From Acidithiobacillus marinus (GTDB lineage Bacteria; Pseudomonadota; Gammaproteobacteria; Acidithiobacillales; Acidithiobacillaceae), in contig NZ_MXAV01000044.1 of NCBI RefSeq assembly GCF_002847505.1, positions 113,773 to 177,772 on the forward strand: a stretch of 64,000 nt of DNA. The letters are read 5' to 3'. Below, piece by piece: positions 35,391 through 47,099 of the stretch. A program made the translations under genes and the position numbers. Within the stretch, counting starts at the first letter, position 1, and each line of letters opens with the position of its first letter. The notes under the pieces are model-generated. The model worked only from the letters and a program-made list of their open reading frames with translations, had not been told where the DNA came from and made no database searches.

Positions 35391-36935
35391 TTACTCGCTG
35401 TAGGCTTCGCTTCTGGTAAGATCTCTATTTTGATGGATTTGCGCACTGCGCAGCAGGATGGTCAAACCTGTAGCAAGTAAGAAGTTGAGGATAAGAGCAT
35501 AAAATCCAATATATCCAGGAATCAATAGTGATCCGATATGCAGGGTATATGCGGATTTCTGGAATCCGCTCTGAGCGGCTGCCCATACGCCCCAGACGAG
35601 GGCTCCAGCCCAGGCGACAAGGAGCGCCCGGGGATCAAACCAGCGTGTATAAATACCCGCCACCACCGCTGGCAGTGTTTGCAGAATCAGGATGCCACCC
35701 AGTAATTGAAGCTGAATAGCAAATTGGGTCGGCAAAAAGAGGATAAAAAGTAACGCGCCAAATTTTACCAGCAACGATATTTGCTTGGCCATACGGGTTT
35801 CCTGTTGAGCACTGCACTGCCGATGCAGGTAACTGCGGTAGATGTTGCGGGTAAAGAGGTTGGCGGCGGCAATGGACATGATGGAAGCTGGCACCAGGGC
35901 GCCGATGGCAATGGCCGCGAGACCTATCCCGACCATGTAGGGAGGAAAATAAGCAAGTAACAGTCCGGGAATGGCAAATTGTGGCCCATAGTCACGAAAA
36001 TAAGGCGCGAGAGCGGGGAGGGAGGGAAGATGCGCGGCGTAGGCCATGTAACCGAGCAGAGCAATCAGCCCCAGGACAAAGGAGTAGGCGGGTAACAGGA
36101 CCCAGTTACGCCGCAAGGTGTCAGTTCCCTTGGCAGCGAGAACCGCTGTACTGGCATGGGGATAGAGCATGAGACCCAAAGCCGATCCCAAAGCCAATGT
36201 CAGATAAAAGGACTGCAGGCCCCAATCATGCGGGGTGATGGGCGGTAGCAGCAAATGCTGCGCGGGAACGGCATGGAAAATGACAGCAAGCCCTCCCAGT
36301 TTCCAGGGTACGACAATGATCAGCGCCAAAACCGCCAAGTAAACCAGCAAGTCCTTGACCACCGCTATGCTCGCTGGCGCGCGGAGCCCACTTACATAGG
36401 TAAAGGCCGCCAGGATAACAAAGGCTATCACCAGCGGCGCTTCACTCCAGGGACCATGGGTGTTGAAACCCAACGCGGCGATGACAACTTCTATGCCGAC
36501 TAACTGCAATGCTATGTAGGGCATGGTCGCGACGATGCCGGTTATAGCCACCGCCAAGGCTAGAAGCGGGCTGTCATAACGAGCTGCAACAAAATCGGCC
36601 ACAGTGACAAATCCATGTTCTCTAGCCACGCGCCAAAGTCGAGGTAATATTGCAAAAACCAAAGGATAGACCAGAACCGTGTAAGGAAGGGCGAAAAATC
36701 CCAACGCTCCAGCACCAAAAACCAGGGCGGGTACAGCCACAAATGTATAGGCTGTGTACAGATCGCCGCCAATGAGAAACCAGGTGATCCAGGTTCCGAA
36801 GCGACGGCCCCCAAGCCCCCATTCTTCCAGGTGGTGCATGTTACCCCGCTGCCAGCGAGCGGAAGCAAAACCCAGAACAACAATGACCAGAAAGAGGATG
36901 GCAAAAACAGCGAGAGTGACCGGGTTCATTGGCAT
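35391..36935 (-). CDS. Sodium:solute symporter family transporter
   Basis: A 514-residue SSF protein with about 13 membrane helices. It begins LAVFAILFLVIVVLGFASAR, then HHLEEWGLGGRRFGTWITWFLIGGDLYTAY, and has the SSF core GALVPASIMSIAAANLFTRNIYR. It is closest in style to monocarboxylate or pyruvate/acetate symporters (MctP type), which pair with a DUF3311 protein, as here. The start overlaps the end of the DUF3311 gene by 10 bp. The real substrate is unknown. In an acidophile an organic acid transporter would affect acid stress; that is inference. Confidence 0.87.
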   Translation of the reverse strand: MPMNPVTLAVFAILFLVIVVLGFASARWQRGNMHHLEEWGLGGRRFGTWITWFLIGGDLYTAYTFVAVPALVFGAGALGFFALPYTVLVYPLVFAILPRLWRVAREHGFVTVADFVAARYDSPLLALAVAITGIVATMPYIALQLVGIEVVIAALGFNTHGPWSEAPLVIAFVILAAFTYVSGLRAPASIAVVKDLLVYLAVLALIIVVPWKLGGLAVIFHAVPAQHLLLPPITPHDWGLQSFYLTLALGSALGLMLYPHASTAVLAAKGTDTLRRNWVLLPAYSFVLGLIALLGYMAYAAHLPSLPALAPYFRDYGPQFAIPGLLLAYFPPYMVGIGLAAIAIGALVPASIMSIAAANLFTRNIYRSYLHRQCSAQQETRMAKQISLLVKFGALLFILFLPTQFAIQLQLLGGILILQTLPAVVAGIYTRWFDPRALLVAWAGALVWGVWAAAQSGFQKSAYTLHIGSLLIPGYIGFYALILNFLLATGLTILLRSAQIHQNRDLTRSEAYSE

Positions 36936-37159
36936 GACCCCAGACGTCTATAGGCTAAATAGAGGAAAACGCTGGAGAGAGGTACCCAAAGAATCTGCCA
37001 CCAGTAAAAAAAGGGAATGCCCAAAAGCTCCGGGTGAATACGATTGTAGAAAGGTACTGCCAATACTGCCACACAGGGTACTGCTAAGAGGGCAACGCCC
37101 TGCCATCCCAATCTTTTTTTTGCCACCGACTGTTCCTCATTATTTGGACGGAGCAGCAT
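36926..37159 (-). CDS. DUF3311 small membrane protein, partner of the symporter
   Basis: 77 residues with two membrane segments (GVALLAVPCVAVLAVPFYNR and WQILWVPLSSVFLYLAYR). The block NRIHPELLGIPFFYWWQILW is characteristic of DUF3311 proteins, which are the small subunits or chaperones of SSF symporters. It is directly upstream of, and overlapping, the symporter gene. Confidence 0.8.
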   Translation of the reverse strand: MLLRPNNEEQSVAKKRLGWQGVALLAVPCVAVLAVPFYNRIHPELLGIPFFYWWQILWVPLSSVFLYLAYRRLGSCQ

Positions 37160-37330
37160 AACAAAAAGTGCTGGATGAACAAATACCTAAACCGGCAAAG
37201 CTGGGCTTGGCAGGACCAGCAGAACTACAACTAAAAGATACCCAAAATCGAAGCGCATTAATGCAGCAGAGGCCGACTGCAATCACCCCTATCAGGTAAC
37301 ACAGCCAGCCCCTCTGATTCCATCAAGTCA

Positions 37331-39690
<2,360 letters not shown>

Positions 39691-39817
39691 TATGCTACGG
39701 AAATCCACAGTAGACGCTTATCATCGCATCTTTTATGTTGCCGTGATCCGCGCGGTGGAGCAGTTAGATATGGATAGAATGAAGCCCACTAAGGCCGCGC
39801 ATGTCAGCTCTACTACT

Positions 39818-40705
39818 TTATCGCAGCGCCGCCCAATCCCGGTCAAACTGCTTTCTGAGCTGGGTGACTGCCTGACCATTCAATAGCAGACCCATTTCCC
39901 GATTCTTTTCCAAGCTGGTTTCCGTGAAATTCTCCGAACCCAAAAAAGCCAGCTTTTCGCCGGTAACTGCCTTGGCGTGCATGTATCGGGGCTTCACCGG
40001 CAACAACCGCACCTGCACCCCATGTTGCTCCAGAAACGCCACGTCCTGTTTGTCCTGGGTGTTGATGCTGGCCGGCAGGATGACCCGCGCCAGGCGTCCC
40101 TTGGCGGCGATGGCGTCCAAAGTCGGTTTGTATGGCCCCATTTCTTCAGATTCTATGTCTATCGGCCCCGGTTGACGGATGACGCTGATGATTTGGGCTG
40201 CAGAAGTGCCAGGCGAAAGGACGAGAACGTGATGGGCATAGGCCGGAGCGCGATGATTGTGCCAGTCGGCATTGAAAACAGCGTTTGCTGCCTTCACTAC
40301 AGTGGGGTTTTGGGTGACATACAGATACTCCCGGTTACGATGGAAAGCAGACCAGTCGAAGTTGGCCGTCCCGATTTCCGCCTCGTGGCCGGTCACCACA
40401 TACTTGGCATGGAGAAAAGCATAGTGATCCCCATGGCTGGTAAAACGATAAGGAGCGAGCTTCAGGGTGGCTCCGGTTGCCTCGATTTCTTTTTCTTCCT
40501 TGCGGACTTCCCAGGGCTTCATGCCGTAGGGCTTGCCCTCGATGATGACGCGCACCTCCACACCGCGCGCATGGGCGGCTTTCAAGGCTTTGAGAATGGG
40601 GCGATCGGAAAGATAATACACCCCCACGCTGACCTCGTGGCGGGCGTGGTTGATCAGGTGAATGATGGGGAATACCCCCGCATGAGGTTCGATATAAAGC
40701 ATCAT
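39818..40705 (-). CDS. Phospholipase D-like nuclease/transferase
   Basis: A 295-residue two-motif PLD-superfamily protein. HKD motifs: [20 protein letters not shown] (about 122-141) and [20 protein letters not shown] (about 246-265), each with the H-K pair and a following acidic or Asn/Asp residue. No signal peptide or membrane segment is seen, so it may act on nucleic acid rather than lipid. The start overlaps the stop of the DUF2130 gene by 4 bp, pointing to joint translation and a common role. Confidence 0.82.
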   Translation of the reverse strand: MMLYIEPHAGVFPIIHLINHARHEVSVGVYYLSDRPILKALKAAHARGVEVRVIIEGKPYGMKPWEVRKEEKEIEATGATLKLAPYRFTSHGDHYAFLHAKYVVTGHEAEIGTANFDWSAFHRNREYLYVTQNPTVVKAANAVFNADWHNHRAPAYAHHVLVLSPGTSAAQIISVIRQPGPIDIESEEMGPYKPTLDAIAAKGRLARVILPASINTQDKQDVAFLEQHGVQVRLLPVKPRYMHAKAVTGEKLAFLGSENFTETSLEKNREMGLLLNGQAVTQLRKQFDRDWAALR

Positions 40706-41994
40706 GCTTCTCCCGGATTCTCCAGCTCTGCAAATTTTGCCGCCATGGTGGGGTTCTTTTTGGTCAGCTTCTTGATGGTCACGCCCTGGGCCTTGTCGTT
40801 GGCCAGGCGCAGGTTCCGATCAGCGCCCAGCAGGGCATCCTTGGTTTTCTGCAGGTGATCTATGGACTTGTCGATCTCGTCAATGGCGGTCTGGAAGCGC
40901 CGCGAGGCCAAGTCATAGTTCTTGCCGAAGGCCTCCTTGAAACTTTCCAGATCTTCCTCGAAGTGGGTGATGTCGATGTTCTGCGCGCGCACCAGCGCCA
41001 GTTCCGCCTTGTACTCGGCAGCGTTCATCGCCGCATTGCGCAGCAAGGAGATCATGGGGATGAAAAATTGGGGGCGAATGACGTACATTTTGGGATAGCG
41101 ATGGGACACGTCCACAATGCCGTTATTATAGAGGGCATTGTCGGCTTCCAGCAGGGAAACCAGGACGGCGTACTCGCAGTCTTTTTCCGTTCTGTCACGG
41201 TCCAGCTCCTTCAAAAAGTCCTCATTCCGCTTTTTGGTGGCGGTTTCGTCCATTTCGTTCTTCATCTCGAACATGATGGAGATGATTTCCGTCTGATTTT
41301 CGTCGTAGTCGCGGTAGATATAATCGCCCTTGCTGCCGCTACGCGCATTGTTATCCTTCTCGAAATAAGCCTTGGCAAAGGCCGTGGGCCGGAGTCGATT
41401 GAACTCGATCTCGCAATGCTGTTCCAGGCTTTCCCCGACCATCTTGGTGGAAAGCCGGGCCTTCATGTCGCGCAGACGCTCGATGGCCGCATCCCGGTCC
41501 TTGAGTTGATCTTCGTAGCGTTCCTTGAGGGATTTCTCCGACAGGTGCTTCTCCAGCTCTGTCTGTTTCAGCGCGTGGCGGGCTTCGTCGCGCTCGATCT
41601 CGATCTGCCGTATCGCCTCAGAGACGGCGAGCTTCTGTTCAGTGTTGAGGGACGCCAGTTGCGCGCGCAGGGCTTGAATTTCCGCATCCTTGGTCATTTG
41701 CAACGCCTGGATTTCCTGCTGTTTACTGGCCGCTTCCAGTTTGGCCATGGACGTCAGCTGTTCCCGTAGCTTGGAGATTTCGGCATCTTTCTCTGCGGCC
41801 TTTTTTTGCTCCTGAGCCAGTATTTCGGCTTTGACCTGCCCCAAAGCACTTTGTTTCTCGCGTTCGGCAAGTGCCAGGCGGTCGTGGATCTGCTTTTCAA
41901 AGTCCTTATCGCGGACCTGTTTCAGGATATCGGCATAGCCAGCATCATCCAGCTTGAATTCTTTATGACAGTGGGGGCAGATGATTTCCTGCAT
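40702..41994 (-). CDS. DUF2130 coiled-coil protein
   Basis: 430 residues: an N-terminal zinc-ribbon-like [20 protein letters not shown] (about 4-23), a long coiled coil (about 30-190) and a globular part from about 195. In the latter, [20 protein letters not shown] followed by IMFEMKNEM places an aspartate before an ExK pair, as in PD-(D/E)xK nuclease folds; this nuclease reading is inference. DUF2130 proteins have no settled function. It is next to a PLD nuclease and a zinc-ribbon gene on the same strand. Confidence 0.8.
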   Translation of the reverse strand: MQEIICPHCHKEFKLDDAGYADILKQVRDKDFEKQIHDRLALAEREKQSALGQVKAEILAQEQKKAAEKDAEISKLREQLTSMAKLEAASKQQEIQALQMTKDAEIQALRAQLASLNTEQKLAVSEAIRQIEIERDEARHALKQTELEKHLSEKSLKERYEDQLKDRDAAIERLRDMKARLSTKMVGESLEQHCEIEFNRLRPTAFAKAYFEKDNNARSGSKGDYIYRDYDENQTEIISIMFEMKNEMDETATKKRNEDFLKELDRDRTEKDCEYAVLVSLLEADNALYNNGIVDVSHRYPKMYVIRPQFFIPMISLLRNAAMNAAEYKAELALVRAQNIDITHFEEDLESFKEAFGKNYDLASRRFQTAIDEIDKSIDHLQKTKDALLGADRNLRLANDKAQGVTIKKLTKKNPTMAAKFAELENPGEA

Positions 41995-42050
41995 GGAACA
42001 CGTCTCCTGTATAGCGCGAACAACTCCGGATAGTTCTGGACGTTACCGCT

Positions 42051-42302
42051 TCACAACCCGCCCCGATACTTGAACGACAGCTCATGACATTGCGGGCAGA
42101 CAAACACCTGCACCTTGAGCTTCTTTTCAAAGGCTTCTTCGCCGTCGTCGGCCATCTGTCCGGCAATCATACCCAGAGCCGCGCCGCCCAATCCGGTTAA
42201 TCCGCCCATGCGGATACCATGAGCGCCCATGTCCTGCATCTGCGTCTGACAGCAGGGGCAGGTGGCGGTGATGTTGTCCTGATGTTCGCCGAATCCAAAC
42301 AT
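42051..42302 (-). CDS. Small zinc-ribbon protein with a glycine-rich hydrophobic segment
   Basis: 83 residues. Two CxxC pairs (TCPCCQTQ about 14-18 and VCPQCHEL about 69-72) can bind zinc; between them lies a glycine-rich hydrophobic stretch (GLTGLGGAALGMIAGQMADD). It is 56 bp upstream of the DUF2130 gene on the same strand. No family was recognised. Confidence 0.65.
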   Translation of the reverse strand: MFGFGEHQDNITATCPCCQTQMQDMGAHGIRMGGLTGLGGAALGMIAGQMADDGEEAFEKKLKVQVFVCPQCHELSFKYRGGL

Positions 42303-42350
42303 GGTTTTTCTCCTTTACAGGTAATCGTAATATGGATTGTGCCACATATT

Positions 42351-42530
42351 TCAAAGCGATGAATGCGAATGTTGATAATCATTCATCACTTTCTTAATGC
42401 GGGCGGTGAACATTCCGATGCCACAGGCTCCAATGATCAGTCGATGGATCGCTCGCGTGGCTCCTACGTAGAACAGCCGCGCTTCTGACATACGCCTCGA
42501 TTCATTATATCCAATCGGGAATATCCAGAA
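42351..42530 (-). pseudogene. C-terminal remnant of a UvrD/Rep-type helicase
   Basis: Reading the minus strand from about 42530 to the TGA at 42351-42353 gives an open frame with FPIGYNESRRMSEARLFYVG followed by ATRAIHRLIIGACG. NESRRxxEARLFYVGATRA is helicase motif VI of the UvrD/PcrA/Rep superfamily. There is no start codon with a ribosome site, and the rest of the helicase is missing. The cut end lies near the tRNA-derived repeat at 42677, so the loss may reflect an older insertion or deletion at this site. Confidence 0.6.
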
Positions 42531-42601
42531 GATTCAGAGTAGCTCAAGAGAGCACAGGATCAGATTTCGGACTTGCCACGCTCAAAAAGCCAGTTGCGAG
42601 G

Positions 42602-42639
42602 GTGGGTAATTTTGGTTTTGTTACCCAGAACGTTACCCA
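42602..42639. repeat. GTTACCCA repeats left of the attachment site
   Basis: GTTACCCA occurs at 42620-42627 and 42632-42639, with an inverted GTGGGTAAT at about 42603-42611. Such TGGGTAAC-type repeats are often integrase arm sites. They lie outside the present element, in the host flank, and may be left from an earlier element at the same tRNA gene. Confidence 0.4.
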
Positions 42640-42676
42640 AAAAAGAAAATCGGCCAAGAGGAAACTCTTAAGCCTT

Positions 42677-42732
42677 TGTTTTATTTGGTGGGTTGTGAGG
42701 GGATCGAACCCACGACCCGCTGATTAAGAGTC
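42677..42732. repeat. attL: 56-bp direct repeat of the tRNA-Lys 3' half
   Basis: Identical over 56 bp to 51216-51271. It contains the complement of the tRNA-Lys 3' half from the anticodon loop through the CCA end, and a short downstream part. It has no 5' half, so it is a fragment and marks the left junction of the integrated element. Confidence 0.93.
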
Positions 42733-42838
42733 TCAAAGTCCAGCATTTATCACGTTTTATCTACCCCCCTGTATCTTGACATATCATGCACTTAGCTGGA
42801 TACTACCTTTACCGACATTGACCGATTTACCGCTAAAA

Positions 42839-42876
42839 GGTTAGCCTGAGGTTAGCCCACGGTTAGCCCGGCTAAC
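42839..42876 (+). repeat. Left-end phased repeats GGTTAGCC
   Basis: GGTTAGCC occurs at 42839, 42850 and 42861, exactly 11 bp apart, followed by an inverted GGCTAAC at 42870-42876. It ends 30 bp before the integrase start and is matched by repeats at the right end. Likely arm-type binding sites for the integrase or its directionality factor, perhaps also controlling the int promoter. Confidence 0.7.
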
Positions 42877-42906
42877 TGGAGTCTCAAGGTCCAAAGGGAG
42901 CACGTC

Positions 42907-44118
42907 ATGGCCGAGAAGATGCAATTTACCAAGGCCCGCATTGCGGCGGTGGAGCCGGTCCCCGGCAAACGGATCACCGTCTATGACGAAACACAGAAGG
43001 GGCTCTGTATCCGCGTTACACCAGCCGGAGCCAAGGCGTTTTATTGCGTTCGCAAGGTGGAGGGAAAAGTGGAGTGGGTACGCATTGGCGATGCCGCCGC
43101 CGTGACCATTGAGACGGCCCGCACCACCACCGCCGAGATCATCAACGACATTGCCAGAGGAACCAACCCCGCCGAACAGAAGCGCATCAAGAAAGCGGAG
43201 ATGACATTCTCTGACCTGTTTGCGGAGTGGGTGAAGGAGTGCAAGGCCAAGGGTAAAAAGAGCCTGGGCAACGATGAGCGCAACTATCGTCTGCACCTGC
43301 AAGGCATCGCCAAGAAGAAGTTGTCAGAGATCGAGCGCACCCATATCCGCACGTTACACAGGAAGGTCACCACCGGAGCCGGTATCTATCAGGCAAACCG
43401 AGTCCTAGCCCTCACCCGCGCCGTGTTTAACTTCGGTATCAAGACGCTGGATATACCCAACCTGACCAACCCCGCAGCCGGGCTAAAGATGAATCGGGAG
43501 GAAAGCCGGGATCGTCGTCTGCACCTCGACGAAATGCCCAAGTTCTTCGAGGCGCTGGCGACCGAACCCAACCGAGATATGCGGGATTACTTCATGCTCT
43601 CGCTGCTGACCGGAGCGCGTCGCTCCAATGTGCTGGCGATGACCTGGGCAGAAATCAATCTGGATCGCAGAACGTGGACCATCCCCGGCTCCAAGGCGAA
43701 GGCTAAGGACAATATCGTTGTGCCCCTCACCGATGCCGCTATTGACGTGCTCAAGGCCCGCGCAGAGGCCAGCGGAGCACAAGGATGGGTATTCCCCGGC
43801 TCTGGAGCTACAGGGCATCTTGTGGAGCCTAAGAAGGCATGGAAAGGGCTACTGCAACGCGCAGGCATTGAGGACTTGCGCTTGCATGACTTGCGGCGTT
43901 CCCTGGCATCCTTCCAGATCGACGCGGGGGTGTCTCTGGCCGTCATAGGTAAGGGACTAGGCCACCACTCGCAGCAAACGACCGCCGTCTATGCAAGGTT
44001 GGCTCAAGACCCTGTAGCAGACGCCTGGCAGAAAGGCACCGATGCCATTCTGGTGGCTGCTGGCGTCAAGAAAACTGCCGAGGTTGTGCCTTTGAAGAAG
44101 GGGCGTAAACATGCCTGA
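42907..44118 (+). CDS. int: P4-type tyrosine integrase
   Basis: Catalyses site-specific integration into tRNA-Lys. The 403-residue protein has an N-terminal DUF4102-type arm-binding domain (FTKARIAAVEPVPGKRITVY), a core-binding domain (about 95-190) and the catalytic domain with Arg in LTGARRSNVLAM (about 238), HDLRRSLASF, GLGHHSQQTTAVY and the nucleophile Tyr in AVYARL. It lies next to attL and reads into the element. The intact tRNA gene is at the other end, which is less usual than int adjacent to the tRNA. Confidence 0.95.
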   Translation: MAEKMQFTKARIAAVEPVPGKRITVYDETQKGLCIRVTPAGAKAFYCVRKVEGKVEWVRIGDAAAVTIETARTTTAEIINDIARGTNPAEQKRIKKAEMTFSDLFAEWVKECKAKGKKSLGNDERNYRLHLQGIAKKKLSEIERTHIRTLHRKVTTGAGIYQANRVLALTRAVFNFGIKTLDIPNLTNPAAGLKMNREESRDRRLHLDEMPKFFEALATEPNRDMRDYFMLSLLTGARRSNVLAMTWAEINLDRRTWTIPGSKAKAKDNIVVPLTDAAIDVLKARAEASGAQGWVFPGSGATGHLVEPKKAWKGLLQRAGIEDLRLHDLRRSLASFQIDAGVSLAVIGKGLGHHSQQTTAVYARLAQDPVADAWQKGTDAILVAAGVKKTAEVVPLKKGRKHA

Positions 44119-44175
44119 GATCAGCCGCTTTTACGGTATCGTTTTAGCGATGTTCTGGCGTGTGGAGTAATCGCC

Positions 44176-44430
44176 ATGCTACATATCACCGAAGCAAAAG
44201 CCCTCCCCGGCTATCGCCTGCACGTCCAATTCAGCAACGGACAGGAGGGCGATGTGGACCTATCCCAAGAACTGACCGGCCCGGTATTCGACGCATTACG
44301 GGATGATGACCTGTTCAGCCGGGTAGAGGTCCACAGCCTGTTCCATACAGTGACATGGCCCAACGGCGCAGACCTTGCACCCGAATACCTGCTGGACCTG
44401 TTACAGCACCAGCAAGGGCACGCGGCATGA
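44176..44430 (+). CDS. DUF2442 protein
   Basis: 84 residues with the family pattern VQFSNGQEGDVDLSQELTGP and FHTVTWPNGADLAPEYL. DUF2442 genes are often found beside DUF4160 or other small genes in toxin-antitoxin-like pairs. Here the stop overlaps the DUF2283 start by 4 bp. The pair sits between the integrase and the cargo gene, so it may be a stability module; that is inference. Confidence 0.8.
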   Translation: MLHITEAKALPGYRLHVQFSNGQEGDVDLSQELTGPVFDALRDDDLFSRVEVHSLFHTVTWPNGADLAPEYLLDLLQHQQGHAA

Positions 44431-44615
44431 AAACCGACTATGACGCCACCGACGATATTCTGGTGCTCCACTTCACCGACAAGCCGGTCAGCCGCGAGGT
44501 GTCGCAAGACTGGAACCTGAATATTGCCTATGCCGATGACGGAAGCATTGTGGAGATCGTCATACTCGACGCCAAAGCGTCCGGCGCTTGGCCTGTACCG
44601 CAGCACGCGGCTTAA
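44427..44615 (+). CDS. DUF2283 protein
   Basis: 62 residues from ATG 44427 (MKTDYDATDDILVLHFTDKP). The YDATDDILVLHF opening and ADDGSIVEIVILDAKASG fit DUF2283. A frame from 44355 in the same phase is not used, because the ATGA overlap with DUF2442 gives the natural start. Confidence 0.75.
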   Translation: MKTDYDATDDILVLHFTDKPVSREVSQDWNLNIAYADDGSIVEIVILDAKASGAWPVPQHAA

Positions 44616-44713
44616 GTTTCACCGCCGATTCATAGCTCGACGGAGCGAAAACGGGAAACCTTCACCCGCTGGAATCGGCACCTATTCCCGAAGGAAGCGC
44701 AGAGAAGGAGCGC

Positions 44714-45754
44714 ATGATGGATGCCGAATACCGACAGTGGCGCAGTGCCCTTGCCGCTGAGTTGCGACCATGCATGGAAGGGCTGCCGGATGATTTGGCG
44801 CAGCTTATTATTGCCGCAACCTTAACGAACAACGCTTATGAACACGCATCCTACTGGGATGCAATGCGCGAGGTCTTTACCGATACCGGCCAATCATACG
44901 ACGCCATAAAATCTCAGGCAGAAATATCAGCGGGACTTTTCCGGCGCGTCCTGGATGATTATGAAGGCAGGAGCGTTTATGACGCCACACTAAATCTGCC
45001 ACCTACGAATAACGGAACCTTTCACATTATAGCCAGATCGTTTGTATCGCCTGTGTTTTGTACTCACATAAACCTAATTGGCGAACCCCTACACAAATCG
45101 ACTTTTTTCTACACCCTAGTTACCGGCTGTAGTTGGGCATGGGACGACGCAAAAAATGTGCATAGTTCAATGGAAGCAAAGGCCGAATATGCCGCAGGAG
45201 TAGAGCAGGTTTTTATTTCAATACAAAATCTTATAGAGAGCATGGAAAAACACTTGCCATATATAGGCGAACAGACACCCATGCTGATTAGGTATGCAGA
45301 CTGGGATAGCCGAAAAATAGAGGCTGAGATATTCCGCACCGATTTGGTAGATATGGAAACCGGGATGCACCTTAAAAGAACTGATTTTACAGAGCCGCCA
45401 CCATGCCCAAGCGTTGAGGCCGCGACAGAATCGGGCGAGCCAACACTAAACCAACTACTTGGAATGGTTCGCAGTAGGATTCTTAACACTTTTGAAGATT
45501 TAGCCATGCCCTCATTGGGCAACGCTGCCGAGGAGGTAATCGGACAGAGTCGAAAAAAGAAAGGCGAGATCGTCCAATTATACTTGCGTTCAATCTTTGA
45601 AAAACTACGCCAGATGAGTTTTCCGATAGAGGGGCACATCGAAAACCACATTTTACCCATTGCCCGGATCGTATCTGGTTTAGAGATGGAACCGCACCAT
45701 ATCCGGCAAGCATGGAAGAAGTGGAGCGAATACAGGGGTTACTTCCGAATGTAG
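44714..45754 (+). CDS. Unknown 346-residue protein, candidate cargo gene
   Basis: No family was recognised. A GAAGGAG site precedes ATG 44714 (or 44717). The sequence is rich in helices, with aromatic clusters (TFFYTLVTGCSWAWDD) and a C-terminal part (EHIENHILPIARIVSGLEME style) that reads as a long helix. No membrane segment or signal is clear. The gene is more A+T rich than its neighbours in the element, from about 44880 to 45740, as expected of a cargo gene acquired separately. The place between integration and replication modules is where satellites often carry anti-phage or fitness genes. That role is inference. Confidence 0.75.
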   Translation: MMDAEYRQWRSALAAELRPCMEGLPDDLAQLIIAATLTNNAYEHASYWDAMREVFTDTGQSYDAIKSQAEISAGLFRRVLDDYEGRSVYDATLNLPPTNNGTFHIIARSFVSPVFCTHINLIGEPLHKSTFFYTLVTGCSWAWDDAKNVHSSMEAKAEYAAGVEQVFISIQNLIESMEKHLPYIGEQTPMLIRYADWDSRKIEAEIFRTDLVDMETGMHLKRTDFTEPPPCPSVEAATESGEPTLNQLLGMVRSRILNTFEDLAMPSLGNAAEEVIGQSRKKKGEIVQLYLRSIFEKLRQMSFPIEGHIENHILPIARIVSGLEMEPHHIRQAWKKWSEYRGYFRM

Positions 45755-45860
45755 CCCGCTGAGACATTCGCGCATTTCCAGACCCGCGAATCTCGCAGGA
45801 GAAAGACCACCGCTTCACCCAACATAAGCGCCATCACCCATAACCGATAGGCGCTTTCCC

Positions 45861-46124
45861 ATGCAAACCGAACCCGATTTACTCCACCGCGAGATCGTCA
45901 AAGAAATAGCGGGTACCCTCGGTTTTACCGAGAAGAACGTACCCACACAGATCAACGAAGGGCAGGCATCCATTGTTCTGGACGTGAAGCCCGCAACACT
46001 CTGTAACTGGCGCTGTACTGGCCGCTATAACCTGCCCTATGTGAAGACTGGCCGCCTTGTCCGTTACCGCGTCGCTGACCTGGCCGAATGGATCGCCAAG
46101 CGTCGCACTGGCATGGAGGGGTAA
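45861..46124 (+). CDS. HTH DNA-binding protein, AlpA/excisionase type
   Basis: 87 residues. The C-terminal half is a MerR/AlpA-like helix-turn-helix of the HTH_17 type (PATLCNWRCTGRYNLPYVKT and GRLVRYRVADLAEWIAKRR). Such proteins act as recombination directionality factors or activate integrase genes in P4-like elements. It heads the replication operon, with the next gene starting 3 bp after its stop. Confidence 0.75.
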   Translation: MQTEPDLLHREIVKEIAGTLGFTEKNVPTQINEGQASIVLDVKPATLCNWRCTGRYNLPYVKTGRLVRYRVADLAEWIAKRRTGMEG

Positions 46125-46127
46125 GCC

Positions 46128-47099
46128 ATGCAGACACAAAAAAGCCGCCCGGCAAGGACGGCATACGCAACATCGAACGACGCCCATTTTATCAGCATCA
46201 GTATAGGAATGGTACGCAATGCACACGATCCCCGGATTACCCCCCGCGCTTTGTCGTGGAGCGAGTTCTGCAATGACCTGATGCAGTCAGAGGTGCGAGA
46301 GGTGAAAGACGGCACAGGCTTTGTGCTGGCGCGATTCAGCACTCCTCACCGCGCAGGCAAGAATGTTGTCGCCATTACTGCACTGGGCTTTGACGTGGAC
46401 GGCAAGGATCAGGCACCGCTGCCACCGATCGCCGCGCATGAGGAGCTATCACGCCTGGGCTGGCTGCATTTGATTTATACCACCTGGAGCCATAGCGCCA
46501 CGGCCCCCCGGTATCGGATCATCATTGCCCTGGACGCACCCCTGCACCCCGACGCGCTGAGGGACGCGCAATCCTATGTGGTGGACCAGTTGCCTGGGGG
46601 TGTTGCACAGGCTATTGACCGCGCCTGCATAGGAGACCGCGCTAGGCTTTACTACGCACCAGCAACGCCGCCGGATCGCGCAGATGGATATGAGTTCTAC
46701 GCCGGGGGGTTAGCCCCGCTGAGTGCCAAGACGCTGACATTGATAGCCGCTGCCATTCAGCACCAAAGAGAGACGAAGAAGGAACACAGCAAAGCGATGA
46801 CGGCACGAATCGCATCGCGCGGTGGCGTCTCGGTTATCGAGCAGTTTAACGAGCAGCACACTGTCGATGAGGTTTTGGAACACGCAGGCTACACCCGAAA
46901 GGGCAAACGCTGGGTATCCCCGCATAGTCATAGCGGGACGCCTGGGATCGTGGAGATCGAGGGGCGCATATTTTGTCATCATGCTGATGACCCGCTGCAT
47001 AACGGGCACGCACTGGATGCCTTTGACGCCTTTGCAGCCATATACCACAACGGCGATTTGCGCACCGCTGCTGCTGCTGTTCGTGGAGGTGTCGCATGA
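46128..47099 (+). CDS. Primase-polymerase-like protein
   Basis: 323 residues. The acidic pair in LGFDVDGKDQ (about 92-98), followed by LIYTTWSHSATAPRYRIIIA and LDAPLHPDAL, fits the order of conserved motifs in archaeo-eukaryotic-type primases of mobile elements. A linker follows, and the C-terminal DAFAAIYHNGDLRTAAAAV resembles a primase-associated helical domain. It overlaps the DUF3987 gene by 4 bp, and this pair is a common mobile-element replication set. It probably primes element replication. The active site is inferred, not proven. Confidence 0.65.
   Translation: MQTQKSRPARTAYATSNDAHFISISIGMVRNAHDPRITPRALSWSEFCNDLMQSEVREVKDGTGFVLARFSTPHRAGKNVVAITALGFDVDGKDQAPLPPIAAHEELSRLGWLHLIYTTWSHSATAPRYRIIIALDAPLHPDALRDAQSYVVDQLPGGVAQAIDRACIGDRARLYYAPATPPDRADGYEFYAGGLAPLSAKTLTLIAAAIQHQRETKKEHSKAMTARIASRGGVSVIEQFNEQHTVDEVLEHAGYTRKGKRWVSPHSHSGTPGIVEIEGRIFCHHADDPLHNGHALDAFDAFAAIYHNGDLRTAAAAVRGGVA

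Noticed and set aside
39692..39886. A 64-codon plus-strand frame upstream of katG (MLRKSTVDAYHRIF...)
   Set aside because: It overlaps the end of the PLD gene on the other strand, has no good ribosome site and no recognisable family.
44176..44615. DUF2442/DUF2283 as a proven toxin-antitoxin system
   Set aside because: The size and overlap fit a small pair, but neither protein shows toxin motifs, so only a possible stability role is stated.
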